Notes under the pieces: generated by a model
The model's input: the letters and a program-made list of their open reading frames with translations, nothing else
Databases searched by the model: none
What the model was told of the DNA's origin: nothing
Part shown: positions 43,927-51,884 of the stretch, piece after piece
Layout of the letters: each line of letters starts with the position of its first letter
Numbering within the stretch: the stretch's first letter is position 1
Translations under genes and position numbers: made by a program
From: Mycolicibacterium bacteremicum
GTDB lineage: Bacteria; Actinomycetota; Actinomycetes; Mycobacteriales; Mycobacteriaceae
Assembly (NCBI RefSeq): GCF_002086115.1
Contig: NZ_MVHJ01000011.1
Coordinates: 124,001 to 188,000, forward strand
Direction: 5' to 3'
DNA: 64,000 nt

Positions 43927-45297
43927 TCAGACGAACGCGCGGCCCTGTTCCCGGTCCAACGGTGTCTCCGACTTGTTCTTCAGCAGGAACACATATACCG
44001 CGAGCGACACGGCGACGACCACCGTCACGTAACCGATGAACCACGGGACATGGCCGCCGTCCTTGGCCGCCTGGTAGATCAGCGGGGCGGTGCCGCCGAA
44101 CGCCGAGTTGGCCAGGGCGTAGCCCAACCCCACGCCCAGCGCCCGGATATGCGACGGGAACAGCTCGGCCTTGACGATCGCGTTGATGGAGGTGTACCCG
44201 GTCAGGATGACGTAGCCGACACACACCAGCGTGAGAGATGCTGCCACCGAAGTGGTTTGGGGCAGATAGGTGATCAGCACGTAGGTGTAGAACAGCGCGC
44301 CGACCCCGAAGAAGATCAGCACCGGCTTGCGGCCCACCTTGTCGCTGATCAGGCCGCCGATCGGCTGGATGGCCATCAGGAACGTCAGCCCGATGAGGTT
44401 GATCCAGGTGGCCGTCATGCCGTGGTCCTCGTAGGTGGACTTGACGATCGCCGGGGCGTTGACGCTGTAGGTGTAGAACGCGATGGTGCCGCCGATGGTG
44501 ACCAGGAAGCAGGTCAGCAGCGCCCGCCAGTGCCCGGTCACGAGCTCGCGCATCGATCCCGAACCGTGGTCCTCGCCGCGACGCACGGCGTCGAGTTGTT
44601 CTGTGGTGAGCGACTCGTCCATGCTGCGGCGCAGCCAGAAGACCACCACCGCCGCGACGCCGCCGATGAGAAACGCGATGCGCCAGCCGTATTCCGAGAT
44701 CTGCTCCTTGTCCAGGAACACCTGCATGATCAGCAGGGTCAGCTGCGCGAGCACGTGCCCGCCGACCAGCGTCACGTATTGAAAAGAGGAGAAGAATCCG
44801 CGCCGCTCCCGGGTGGCGGCCTCGGACATGTAGGTGGCCGAGGTCCCGTACTCACCGCCGGTGGCGAACCCCTGGACCAGTCGGCAGAGCACCAGGATCA
44901 CCGCTGCCCACACGCCGATGCTCTCCCGGCCGGGGGTCAGCGCGATCACCAACGAGCACGCCGCCATCAGCGAGACGCTGAACGTGAGCGCCGCACGTCG
45001 CCCGCGGCGGTCGGCGAAGCGGCCGAAGAACCACGATCCGACGGGGCGCATCACGAACGTGACCGCGAAGATCGCGTAGACGTAGAGCGTCGAGTTCTTG
45101 TCCGCCGAGTCGAAGAACTGACTTTCGAAGTACGACGCGAACACGGTGTAGACGTAGACGTCGTACCACTCGACGAGGTTGCCCGACGAGCCGCGCAGCG
45201 TGTTGAAGATCGCGCGGCGGGTGGCGGCCGGTGACGACACCGCGGCCGGCGAACCGGGTCCCTCACCGCGCGGGTCCCGGGTGGTCGATCCGGTCAT
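43927..45297 (-). CDS. MFS metabolite:H+ symporter (KgtP/ProP type)
   Basis: 456 aa, about 12 membrane segments, strong AGGAG upstream (CTAGGAGGAG). MFS motif A is GRFADRRGRRAAL after TM2, with GSSGNLVEWYDVYVY before TM1 and RLVQGFATGGEYGTSATYMSEAA in TM4-5, which are typical of the alpha-ketoglutarate/shikimate/proline symporters. Substrate is probably an organic acid. A CRP-type site lies 70 bases upstream, and a two-component system is encoded directly upstream on the same strand. Confidence 0.85.
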   Translation of the reverse strand: MTGSTTRDPRGEGPGSPAAVSSPAATRRAIFNTLRGSSGNLVEWYDVYVYTVFASYFESQFFDSADKNSTLYVYAIFAVTFVMRPVGSWFFGRFADRRGRRAALTFSVSLMAACSLVIALTPGRESIGVWAAVILVLCRLVQGFATGGEYGTSATYMSEAATRERRGFFSSFQYVTLVGGHVLAQLTLLIMQVFLDKEQISEYGWRIAFLIGGVAAVVVFWLRRSMDESLTTEQLDAVRRGEDHGSGSMRELVTGHWRALLTCFLVTIGGTIAFYTYSVNAPAIVKSTYEDHGMTATWINLIGLTFLMAIQPIGGLISDKVGRKPVLIFFGVGALFYTYVLITYLPQTTSVAASLTLVCVGYVILTGYTSINAIVKAELFPSHIRALGVGLGYALANSAFGGTAPLIYQAAKDGGHVPWFIGYVTVVVAVSLAVYVFLLKNKSETPLDREQGRAFV

Positions 45298-45366
45298 CTC
45301 TCTCCTCCTAGTCCGCGACGCGCCGGACGGATACCGCCGTCACCGACGTCGTTGTCGCCTCCCCAC

Positions 45367-45382
45367 TGTGAAGGCTGTCACA
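45367..45382. promoter_or_regulatory. CRP (cAMP receptor protein) type binding site before the MFS gene
   Basis: TGTGA-AGGCTG-TCACA is a full match to the TGTGA-N6-TCACA consensus of actinobacterial CRP/GlxR proteins; one more symmetric pair (C/G) extends it. It lies 70 bases upstream of the MFS start, suggesting cAMP control of the MFS-TAXI unit. Confidence 0.7.
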
Positions 45383-45421
45383 GCCGGTCGGGAAGCGGCA
45401 CGCACAACTCCTAACACTCCC

Positions 45422-46843
45422 TTAGGACGAATGCGGCTCGCCGTCGGCGGCGGGCAGCCGCATCTGCACGCGCAGACCGCCCGCGGGCGCGGCCGTCACC
45501 TCGAATGCTCCCCCGGCCCGCTCGGTGAGGGCGCGAGCGATGGCCAGGCCCAGGCCGGTGCCGTGGCCGACCGTGTTGGCGGCCCGGAAGAATCGCGTCG
45601 ACACCCGGGGCAGCTCGTGGGCGGGTACACCGCGGCCGTCATCGGACACCGTCAGCCTCACGTCGTGGCCGGCACGGGCGACGACGACCTCGGCGTGCGC
45701 CCCCGTTCCGGCGTACTTGGCGGTGTTGCTCAGCACGATGTCGAGGATCTGGGTGAGGTGCCGTTCGGACATGGCGACCCGGACACCACGCGGGGTGTCC
45801 GCGCGGACGGTCACCCCGGCATCGGCGCAGGCCGTCGCCCAGAAGTCGATCCGCTCGGCGGTCACCGCACCGACATCACAACCGATTGTCCCGTCGTCGG
45901 TGTCGGGGCGGCTCTCGGCGGTGGCGAGCGCGAGCAGGTCGTTGACGATGCCGGTCAGGCGGTCGACCTCCACGGTGGCCTTCTGATGGGCAGCGGCCGC
46001 GGACTCCGGCAGCGCCATACCCAGGGTGTCCAGGCGCATGCTCAACGCCGCCAGCGGGTTGCGCAGCGCATGCGCCGAATCGGCGACCAGCCGGCGCTGC
46101 GCGTCGGCCGCGGCGTCGACGTCACGGGCCATCGCGTCGAATGCGGCCGCGAGCCGACGCACCTCGTGCGGACCGCCATGGCGATCGGGGAGTCCCTCGT
46201 CGTCGACGTCGGGCGGGTCCGCCGGTACCCGGTCGCGCACCCGGCGGCGCAGCGACGCCGCCCGGGTCGCCAGCTCCGTCAGCGGCCGCACCGTCCAGCG
46301 CGACAGGGCGACCGCGATGGCCGACGCGAGAGCCAGCAGCGCGACGGCCCCGGCGCCGATCAGCGCCCATGCCCGGGTGATGTCGGCGCGGGCAGCCGCA
46401 GTGGACGCGGTGAGCACCACCGCGCCGTCGACCTGGGTGCCGGTGCCGACCGGGACCGCGACCAACACCTGCTGCGGAGACCACGGCGTGACGATGTCGG
46501 GGATGCGGCTGCGCTGGTTGCGCAGCGCCTCGGAGACGGCGTCGGCGGTGTCACCGGCGATGGCGTCGACGCCCGCGCCGGCGCGCGGCGACCCGTCGCG
46601 CCCGACGACGACCACCGGCTCACCGTAGAGGTCGTGGTAGCGGCCCAGCGCCTGCTGCAGTTCCGGGTTGAGCGAATCATTCTCGCGCGCAGCCAGATCG
46701 GCGAAGTAGGAGGCTGCGGCAAGGCGGTTCTCACCGAAGCGCTGCATCCGCTCGCGGCCCAGCGTGATCGCCAACGGCAGTGCCAGCCCGATGACCACGA
46801 TCGCCGAATAGGCGACCAGTACCAGCAGGACACGCCGCCACAT
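45422..46843 (-). CDS. Two-component sensor histidine kinase
   Basis: 473 aa. TM1 (residues ~5-28), an extracytoplasmic sensor of ~125 residues, TM2 (~160-181), then a HAMP-like linker. The H-box is DSAHALRNPLAAL with His258, a variant of the usual SHELRTPL. ATPase boxes: IVLSNTAKYA (N-box), VSDDGRGVP and GTGLGLAIARAL. The start is one base after the response regulator stop. The sensor may detect an extracellular carboxylate given the TAXI/MFS neighbours; the ligand is unknown. Confidence 0.88.
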   Translation of the reverse strand: MWRRVLLVLVAYSAIVVIGLALPLAITLGRERMQRFGENRLAAASYFADLAARENDSLNPELQQALGRYHDLYGEPVVVVGRDGSPRAGAGVDAIAGDTADAVSEALRNQRSRIPDIVTPWSPQQVLVAVPVGTGTQVDGAVVLTASTAAARADITRAWALIGAGAVALLALASAIAVALSRWTVRPLTELATRAASLRRRVRDRVPADPPDVDDEGLPDRHGGPHEVRRLAAAFDAMARDVDAAADAQRRLVADSAHALRNPLAALSMRLDTLGMALPESAAAAHQKATVEVDRLTGIVNDLLALATAESRPDTDDGTIGCDVGAVTAERIDFWATACADAGVTVRADTPRGVRVAMSERHLTQILDIVLSNTAKYAGTGAHAEVVVARAGHDVRLTVSDDGRGVPAHELPRVSTRFFRAANTVGHGTGLGLAIARALTERAGGAFEVTAAPAGGLRVQMRLPAADGEPHSS

Positions 46844-46844
46844 C

Positions 46845-47507
46845 TCACGAACTCCAGCGGTAGCCGTACCCGCGGATGGTCGCGATGGCCTCGGGCCGGC
46901 CGAGCTTGGCGCGCAGCGAGGTCATGTGCACATCGAGGCTGCGCGAGATCGCCACATAGGCGTCACCCCAGATGGCGTCCATCAACTCCTGCCGGCTGAC
47001 GGCCTCCCCGCGACGGGCCACCAGATGCGCCAGCACCTCGAATTCCTTCGGCGCCAGCGGGATTTCCGCACCGGCGACCTCGACCCGGCGGGCACCCAGG
47101 TCCACCACGATGTCCCCGGACTCGACGATGTCGGGGTCGGGCTTCGATGCGGGCCCGCCCCGGCGCCGGGCGGCCACCTCGATGCGGGCCCGCAGTTCGC
47201 CCAGGCGCGCCGGTTTGACCACATAGTCGTCGGCGCCGGCACGCAGGGCGCGCACCACCGAACGTTCGTCGTCGCGGGCGGTCAGCACCACCACCGGGAT
47301 CTGGCTGACGCCGCGCAACCGGCGCAGGATCGTCATACCGTCGTCATCGGGCAGGCCGAGATCGAGCAGGGCCAGGTCGACATCGCGGTGGCCGAGCAAC
47401 AGATCTGCGCCCCGACGCATCCGCACCGGCGCGTGCCCGACCTGCGCCAGCGCATCGACCAGCGCCTCGCCGACGCCGTCGTCATCCTCCACCACCGCGA
47501 TGCGCAT
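46845..47507 (-). CDS. OmpR/PhoB-family response regulator
   Basis: 220 aa from the ATG at 47507. Receiver domain with acidic pocket EDDD, phospho-acceptor Asp49 in LLDLGLPD, Thr in VVLTARDD and Lys in VVKPARLGELRARI. The C-terminal winged helix (residues ~125-220) contains LAPKEFEVLAHLVARRGEAVSRQELMDAIWG and TIRGYGYRW. Encoded in front of its kinase. Likely targets are the downstream MFS-TAXI genes. Confidence 0.9.
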   Translation of the reverse strand: MRIAVVEDDDGVGEALVDALAQVGHAPVRMRRGADLLLGHRDVDLALLDLGLPDDDGMTILRRLRGVSQIPVVVLTARDDERSVVRALRAGADDYVVKPARLGELRARIEVAARRRGGPASKPDPDIVESGDIVVDLGARRVEVAGAEIPLAPKEFEVLAHLVARRGEAVSRQELMDAIWGDAYVAISRSLDVHMTSLRAKLGRPEAIATIRGYGYRWSS

Positions 47508-47567
47508 CGGGACAAACCTACGACAGCCACGCAAGACCTCGTGCCGCCCGCCGCGGCGGCCACGTGA

Positions 47568-48164
47568 CTAGACCGCGATCTGCCGGGACTCCCAGAGGCG
47601 GTCGATCTGAGCCTGTCCGTGCGCCAGGTTCTGCGCCGCGAGCTCGCGCAGGTCGGCCATCGCCGGATTCGTCTCGGCCATGGTGAGTTCGACGACCACG
47701 AAGCGCGGCACCAATCCCGTCAGGGACACACCGTGGGTCAGCCAGGTCTGGGCATGGTCCCAGCCTTCGCGGGGCGTACCTGGTCCATAACCGCCACCGC
47801 GGGTTTCGATCGCCACCAGATCGGTGTCCCCGAGCAGTCCGGCACCGGTGTCGGCATCGATCGACTGTCCCACGGCCACCAGGTGATCCACCCACGCCTT
47901 GACGGTGCTGGGCGGTCCGAAGTTGTACAGCGGCAGCCCGAGGATGACGGTGTCGGCCGCCTTGACCTCGTCGATCAATATCGTGCTGAGCGGTGCCGAC
48001 GTGCTCGGGTCCAGGTGCGGCAACGGGTCGGCGAACAGGTCGCGGTAGGTCACCGTCCCGTCGGGGTGCGCGGCGCGCCAGCCCTCGACCGCGCGCGCGG
48101 TGAGTCGACGACTGACCGACTGCTCACCCTGAACCGACGAGTCGATGTGGAGAAGATGCGACAT
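47568..48164 (-). CDS. FMN-dependent NADH-azoreductase / quinone reductase
   Basis: 198 aa. Flavodoxin-like fold: LLHIDSSVQGEQSVSR (FMN phosphate loop), LGLPLYNFGPPSTVKAWVDHL (the P-x-x-N-F-x-x-P flavin segment of AzoR), and RGGGYG. These enzymes reduce quinones and azo compounds with NADH using FMN. Divergent from a MarR regulator with a perfect 10-bp-arm inverted repeat between them, so probably induced by electrophiles or quinones. Confidence 0.85.
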   Translation of the reverse strand: MSHLLHIDSSVQGEQSVSRRLTARAVEGWRAAHPDGTVTYRDLFADPLPHLDPSTSAPLSTILIDEVKAADTVILGLPLYNFGPPSTVKAWVDHLVAVGQSIDADTGAGLLGDTDLVAIETRGGGYGPGTPREGWDHAQTWLTHGVSLTGLVPRFVVVELTMAETNPAMADLRELAAQNLAHGQAQIDRLWESRQIAV

Positions 48165-48176
48165 GACTAACCTTTC

Positions 48177-48207
48177 ATAGATAGTTTGTGTATCACTAAC
48201 TATCTAT
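48177..48207. promoter_or_regulatory. MarR-type operator between azoreductase and regulator genes
   Basis: Perfect arms ATAGATAGTT (48177-48186) and AACTATCTAT (48198-48207) flank an 11-bp spacer. The segment is much more AT-rich than its surroundings. It starts 13 bases upstream of the azoreductase gene and ends 40 bases before the marR-like gene. Confidence 0.75.
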
Positions 48208-48246
48208 ACGACACAGCGGTCCGTCAAATTCCCGTACGCTTACGCC

Positions 48247-48720
48247 GTGACCGACCAGCCACGCCACGAGTTGCTGCTGGGCCCCCTGCTGGATCTGGTG
48301 CTGCGACGATTACGCGGGGCTGCCGACGTCGAGGTCGCCAAGGTCGGCCTGCGGACGCGGCACCTCATCGCGCTGACCCTGCTGCGCGACTTCGGCGAGC
48401 AGAACCAATCGGATCTGGCCGATTCGCTGGGCATCGACCCGACCAACGTCGTGGCACTGCTCAACGACCTCGAATCCGCCGACCTGGTGCAACGCCGACG
48501 CTCACCGGCGGACCGGCGACGGCACACCGTGCTGCTGACCGAAGCGGGCGCCCAGCGACTCGCCGAGGCCGAGGCGGTGCTGGTGACCCTGGAACACCGG
48601 ATGTTCGCCGGGTTGACGCAGACCGAACTGGCCGATCTACACGGCCTGCTGCAGCGGGCGGCGACGGTCACCGGTGGCCATCCCGACGCCGTCTGCCGAG
48701 TGGATGATGAAAGCTGCTAG
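48247..48720 (+). CDS. MarR-family transcriptional regulator
   Basis: 157 aa, GTG start. Winged helix-turn-helix with QSDLADSLGIDPTNVVALLNDLE (recognition helix), RRRSPADRRRHTVLLTEAG (wing) and C-terminal dimerisation helices. It likely represses the divergent azoreductase and itself through the inverted repeat at 48177-48207. Its stop shares CTAG with the cyp142 stop. Confidence 0.87.
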   Translation: MTDQPRHELLLGPLLDLVLRRLRGAADVEVAKVGLRTRHLIALTLLRDFGEQNQSDLADSLGIDPTNVVALLNDLESADLVQRRRSPADRRRHTVLLTEAGAQRLAEAEAVLVTLEHRMFAGLTQTELADLHGLLQRAATVTGGHPDAVCRVDDESC

Positions 48721-49940
48721 GCCAGAACAGGTTTCGTCGGAGTGAACACCACCGGCATCGATTCCAGCCCACTGACGAAGTTGGCCGGACGCAACGGCAG
48801 CATGTCGGCATCGGCCAGCCGCAGATCGGGCAGCCGCGACAGCACCTTCTCGATCATGATCTTCAGCTCGAGGCGGGCCAGCTGATTGCCCATGCAGAAA
48901 TGCGTGCCGAACCCGAAGGCGACGTGATTGTTCGGCGTGCGGTCGATCCGGAAGTTCTGCGGGTCACCGAACACCTCCTCGTCGAAGTTCGCGGACTCGA
49001 ACATCAACATGATCTTCTCGTCCTTGCGCAGCGCCGTGCCGTAGAACTCGGTGTCCGCGGTCAGCGTGCGGCACATGTTCTTCACCGGCGAGGTCCAGCG
49101 CAGCATCTCTTCGATGGCGCCGGGCAGCTTGGTCGGATCGGCCGTCACGGCAGCCCACTGATCGGGGTGGCGCAGCAGTTGTTCGGTACCACCGGACAAG
49201 GTGTGCCGGGTGGTCTCGTCACCGCCGATGAGGATCAGCAGTGTCTCCATGACGATCTCGGCATCCTCCATCCGCTGGCCCTCGACCTCGGAGTTGACCA
49301 GAACCGAGAACAGGTCGTCGGTGGGGTCGGCGCGCCGCTTGGCGATCACGTCCATGGTGAAGGCGGTGTAGGCGGCAAAGGTGTCCATCAACAACTGGAC
49401 GGTCTGCTCGTCGACGTGTGAGCTCAGCCCGCAGACCAGGTCGTCGGACCACTTGAGCAACAGCTCCCGCTCCTGGGGCAGCACGCCGAGCATGTCACCG
49501 ATCACCGCCATCGGCAGCGGGGCGGCAATATCGCGGACGAAGTCGCACTCACCCTTCTCGCACACCGCGTCGATGAGGGTGTCGCACAGCGTGCCGATGG
49601 CGGGCAGCTTGTCCATCACCCGCTTGCGGGTGAAGCCGGCGTTGACGAGCTTGCGGCGCAACAGATGTGCCGGATCGTCCATATCGATCATGTACGGCAT
49701 ACCGGGTTGGTCCGGCCGGATCCCACCCGCGTTGGAGAACAACTCCGGGTTGCGCTCGGCGTCGAGCACCGCGGCGTGGCTGGCCGCGGCGGCCTGCCCG
49801 TTGCGATCCCGGAACACCGGCTCGTGCGCCCGCATCCAGCGGTACGCCTCGCGGGCGTGACCGTCGGCGTAGAACCGGCCATCGGCCAGGTCCACATCGG
49901 GACGCGCTTCGGTGACCGAACCCGTCAAAACCCCTGTCAT
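48717..49940 (-). CDS. cyp142: Cytochrome P450 CYP142, steroid C26(27) monooxygenase
   Basis: 407 aa. I-helix oxygen-binding motif GGDETTR, the ExxR motif EEMLR, and the heme loop FGFGTHFCMG with Cys349. It oxidises the terminal side-chain carbon of cholesterol or cholestenone to the carboxylic acid, in parallel with CYP125. Start overlaps the acetoacetate-decarboxylase-like gene (ATGA). Electrons probably come from a ferredoxin such as FdxD. Confidence 0.92.
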   Translation of the reverse strand: MTGVLTGSVTEARPDVDLADGRFYADGHAREAYRWMRAHEPVFRDRNGQAAAASHAAVLDAERNPELFSNAGGIRPDQPGMPYMIDMDDPAHLLRRKLVNAGFTRKRVMDKLPAIGTLCDTLIDAVCEKGECDFVRDIAAPLPMAVIGDMLGVLPQERELLLKWSDDLVCGLSSHVDEQTVQLLMDTFAAYTAFTMDVIAKRRADPTDDLFSVLVNSEVEGQRMEDAEIVMETLLILIGGDETTRHTLSGGTEQLLRHPDQWAAVTADPTKLPGAIEEMLRWTSPVKNMCRTLTADTEFYGTALRKDEKIMLMFESANFDEEVFGDPQNFRIDRTPNNHVAFGFGTHFCMGNQLARLELKIMIEKVLSRLPDLRLADADMLPLRPANFVSGLESMPVVFTPTKPVLA

Positions 49941-50665
49941 GCAATCTCCTCGGCGTCGGCGAACATCATTTCCACATTTCTGGCGGAGCCGGAGAACATG
50001 GCGCGCTTGGGGAAGCCCAGGGCGGCCAGTTCCCGGCCGTAGGGGTGCTCACCGAGCCGTACCGTCGCCCCGCCGGGGCGATACCGCACACCGGACATCG
50101 TCATCTCCCCCGATGTCAGCCGGGTGACCCCGTCCAGATGCGAATAGGTCGGGTGGACCTGGGGTTTGCCGGTGAACGCCGGCGGGACCGGTAGGCCGGG
50201 CTTGAAATCCATCCCGACCGCGAACTGCCCGTCGATGTGGGTATCGAAGGAGTAGCTGTGACCGTCACGGATGGTGAAGTCGGCCAGCAGTTTCGGATAT
50301 CCCCAGATCTGACGACCGGCTGCCATGGTGAACTCGCCGTCGACCGGCAGATGGTGGATGAAGGCGCCGGCCTCGCCGAGGGCCTTGAGTCCGGACGCAG
50401 TCGACCCTGGCGGGTTGACCATCACGTTGGTGCCGTACTCCAGGTACGGGCCGAGGTCGCCGTCGATGTAGCGCATCAGCATCAGCACCACCACGGCCTT
50501 GCCGGGCCGGTACCGGCACACGGTCAGGCCGCTGTAGTCGATCATGCGCTGGGCCGCGTCGGCGTCCACCGAGAACATGGCCATGTGTTGTTGCGCCGTG
50601 CGGATCCGCACCGGCATGGTCACGGTCTCGCCCGCGATCGTGTACTGCGATGTGGCGTGGGTCAC
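49937..50665 (-). CDS. Acetoacetate decarboxylase-family protein (Rv3519-like)
   Basis: 242 aa, GTG start. ADC-fold sequence with GPYLEYGTNVMVNP and GRQIWGYPKLLADF; the Lys in GYPK aligns with the Schiff-base Lys115 of clostridial acetoacetate decarboxylase, while the neighbouring Lys116 is Leu here. The gene sits between an F420 oxidoreductase and cyp142, as Rv3519 does. It may catalyse aldol or hydratase-type chemistry on a steroid intermediate. The role is unproven. Confidence 0.82.
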   Translation of the reverse strand: MTHATSQYTIAGETVTMPVRIRTAQQHMAMFSVDADAAQRMIDYSGLTVCRYRPGKAVVVLMLMRYIDGDLGPYLEYGTNVMVNPPGSTASGLKALGEAGAFIHHLPVDGEFTMAAGRQIWGYPKLLADFTIRDGHSYSFDTHIDGQFAVGMDFKPGLPVPPAFTGKPQVHPTYSHLDGVTRLTSGEMTMSGVRYRPGGATVRLGEHPYGRELAALGFPKRAMFSGSARNVEMMFADAEEIA

Positions 50666-50684
50666 GCGCCCAATCTAGGGCTCG

Positions 50685-50715
50685 GAGTAGACACCTGGCA
50701 AGGAAGTGTCTACTC
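50685..50715. terminator. Hairpin 1 downstream of the F420 oxidoreductase gene
   Basis: Arms GAGTAGACAC (50685-50694) and GTGTCTACTC (50706-50715) are perfect over 10 bp with an 11-nt loop. It lies just before the decarboxylase-like gene, after a larger hairpin in transcription order. No T-run. Confidence 0.5.
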
Positions 50716-50735
50716 GTCGCGTCGCGTCTTTCCGG

Positions 50736-50793
50736 CGAGCAGACCCGTATACCCCTGAAAGCCAGGCATTCCGGGGGTATACGAGTCTGCTCG
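50736..50793. terminator. Hairpin 2, long GC-rich inverted repeat after the F420 oxidoreductase gene
   Basis: Arms 50736-50755 and 50774-50793 pair over 20 bp with one mismatch and an 18-nt loop. It begins 4 bases past the F420 oxidoreductase stop on the minus strand. Such stems without a T-run are common mycobacterial terminator candidates. Confidence 0.6.
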
Positions 50794-50797
50794 GCGG

Positions 50798-51829
50798 CTA
50801 GACCAGAGCCGCGAGATCCTTGATCTGCTCGACCGACCGCGCGCCGACGACCATCATCGTCACGCCCGAGGCCTCCCAGGCCTTGATCTGCTCCTTGACG
50901 TAGTCGAGGTTGCCCACGATCGCCGAGTCGTCGACGAGCTCGTCCGGGATGATCTTGGCCGCTTCGTCTTTGCGATCGGAGCGGAACAGTTTGGTGACGT
51001 CGTCGACCACCTCGGCGTAGCCCATCCGGCGGTACACATCGGCGTGGAAGTTGGTGTCCTCGGCGCCCATGCCGCCCATGTAGAGCGCCAGGTGTGGCTT
51101 CATCAGCTCCATGATCGCCGGACGGTCATCGGTCACCACGACCTGGGCCGTCGCGCAGATCTCGAAGGTTTCCCGGGTGCGCCGGGCGCCGGGCCGGGCG
51201 AAGCCCTCGTCGAGCCACTCGTTGTACATGCCCGCGATGCGCGGCGAGTAGAAGATGGGCAGCCAGCCGTCGGCGATCTCGGCGGCCAGCGCGACGTTCT
51301 TGGGGCCCTCGGCGCCCAGCATCACCGGGATGTCGGCACGCAGCGGATGGGTGATCGGCTTGAGGTTTTTGCCCAGGCCGGTGGTGCCCTCCCCGGTCAG
51401 CGGCAACGGGTAGTGCGGGCCGTCGCTGCGCACCGGGGCCTCGCGCGCCCACACCTGGCGCAGGATGTCGATGTACTCCCGGGTGCGGGCCAGCGGCTTG
51501 GGGAACTTCGCGCCGTACCAGCCCTCGACGACCTGCGGACCCGACACGCCCAGGCCGACGATGTGCCGGCCGCCGGAGAGGTGGTCCAGGGTGAGCGCGG
51601 CCATCGCCAGTGCGGTGGGCGTGCGGGCGGACAGTTGCAGCACCGAGGTCCCCAGCCGCATCCGCGTGGTCTCCCGACCCCACCAGGCCAGCGGGGTGTA
51701 GGCATCCGAGCCCCAGGCCTCCGCGGTGAAGACGGTGTCGAAGTTCGCCTCCTCGGCGGCGGCGACGAGTTCCGCATGATTCTCCGGCGGCTGCGCGCCC
51801 CAGTAACCCAACTGCAGACCCAACTTCAT
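50798..51829 (-). CDS. LLM-class F420-dependent oxidoreductase (Rv3520c-like)
   Basis: 343 aa from the ATG at 51829. Luciferase-like TIM barrel: LQLGYWGAQPPENHAELVAAAEE at the N-terminus, RLGTSVLQLSARTP, GLGVSGPQVVEGWYG and PVMLGAEGPKNVALAAEIADGW, which are typical of F420-dependent flavin-like reductases. Rv3520c holds the equivalent place in the M. tuberculosis sterol cluster. The reaction is unknown; hydride transfer to a steroid CoA-ester or alcohol is plausible. KstR box 33 bases upstream. Confidence 0.85.
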   Translation of the reverse strand: MKLGLQLGYWGAQPPENHAELVAAAEEANFDTVFTAEAWGSDAYTPLAWWGRETTRMRLGTSVLQLSARTPTALAMAALTLDHLSGGRHIVGLGVSGPQVVEGWYGAKFPKPLARTREYIDILRQVWAREAPVRSDGPHYPLPLTGEGTTGLGKNLKPITHPLRADIPVMLGAEGPKNVALAAEIADGWLPIFYSPRIAGMYNEWLDEGFARPGARRTRETFEICATAQVVVTDDRPAIMELMKPHLALYMGGMGAEDTNFHADVYRRMGYAEVVDDVTKLFRSDRKDEAAKIIPDELVDDSAIVGNLDYVKEQIKAWEASGVTMMVVGARSVEQIKDLAALV

Positions 51830-51861
51830 AGCTTCTCCAGACCTGTCCTTGAAACCATTCT

Positions 51862-51875
51862 TAGAACCTGTTCTA
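51862..51875. promoter_or_regulatory. KstR-type box between the F420 oxidoreductase and DUF35 genes
   Basis: TAGAACCTGTTCTA, a full consensus match with perfect TAGAAC/GTTCTA arms. It is 33 bases from the F420 gene start and only 10 bases before the DUF35 GTG. It should control both divergent operons. Confidence 0.8.
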
Positions 51876-51884
51876 CTCGATGCC

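Noticed and set aside
48723..48736. KstR-like sequence CAGAACAGGTTTCG near the end of cyp142
   Set aside because: Both outer bases mismatch the consensus and it lies inside coding sequence, far from a start.
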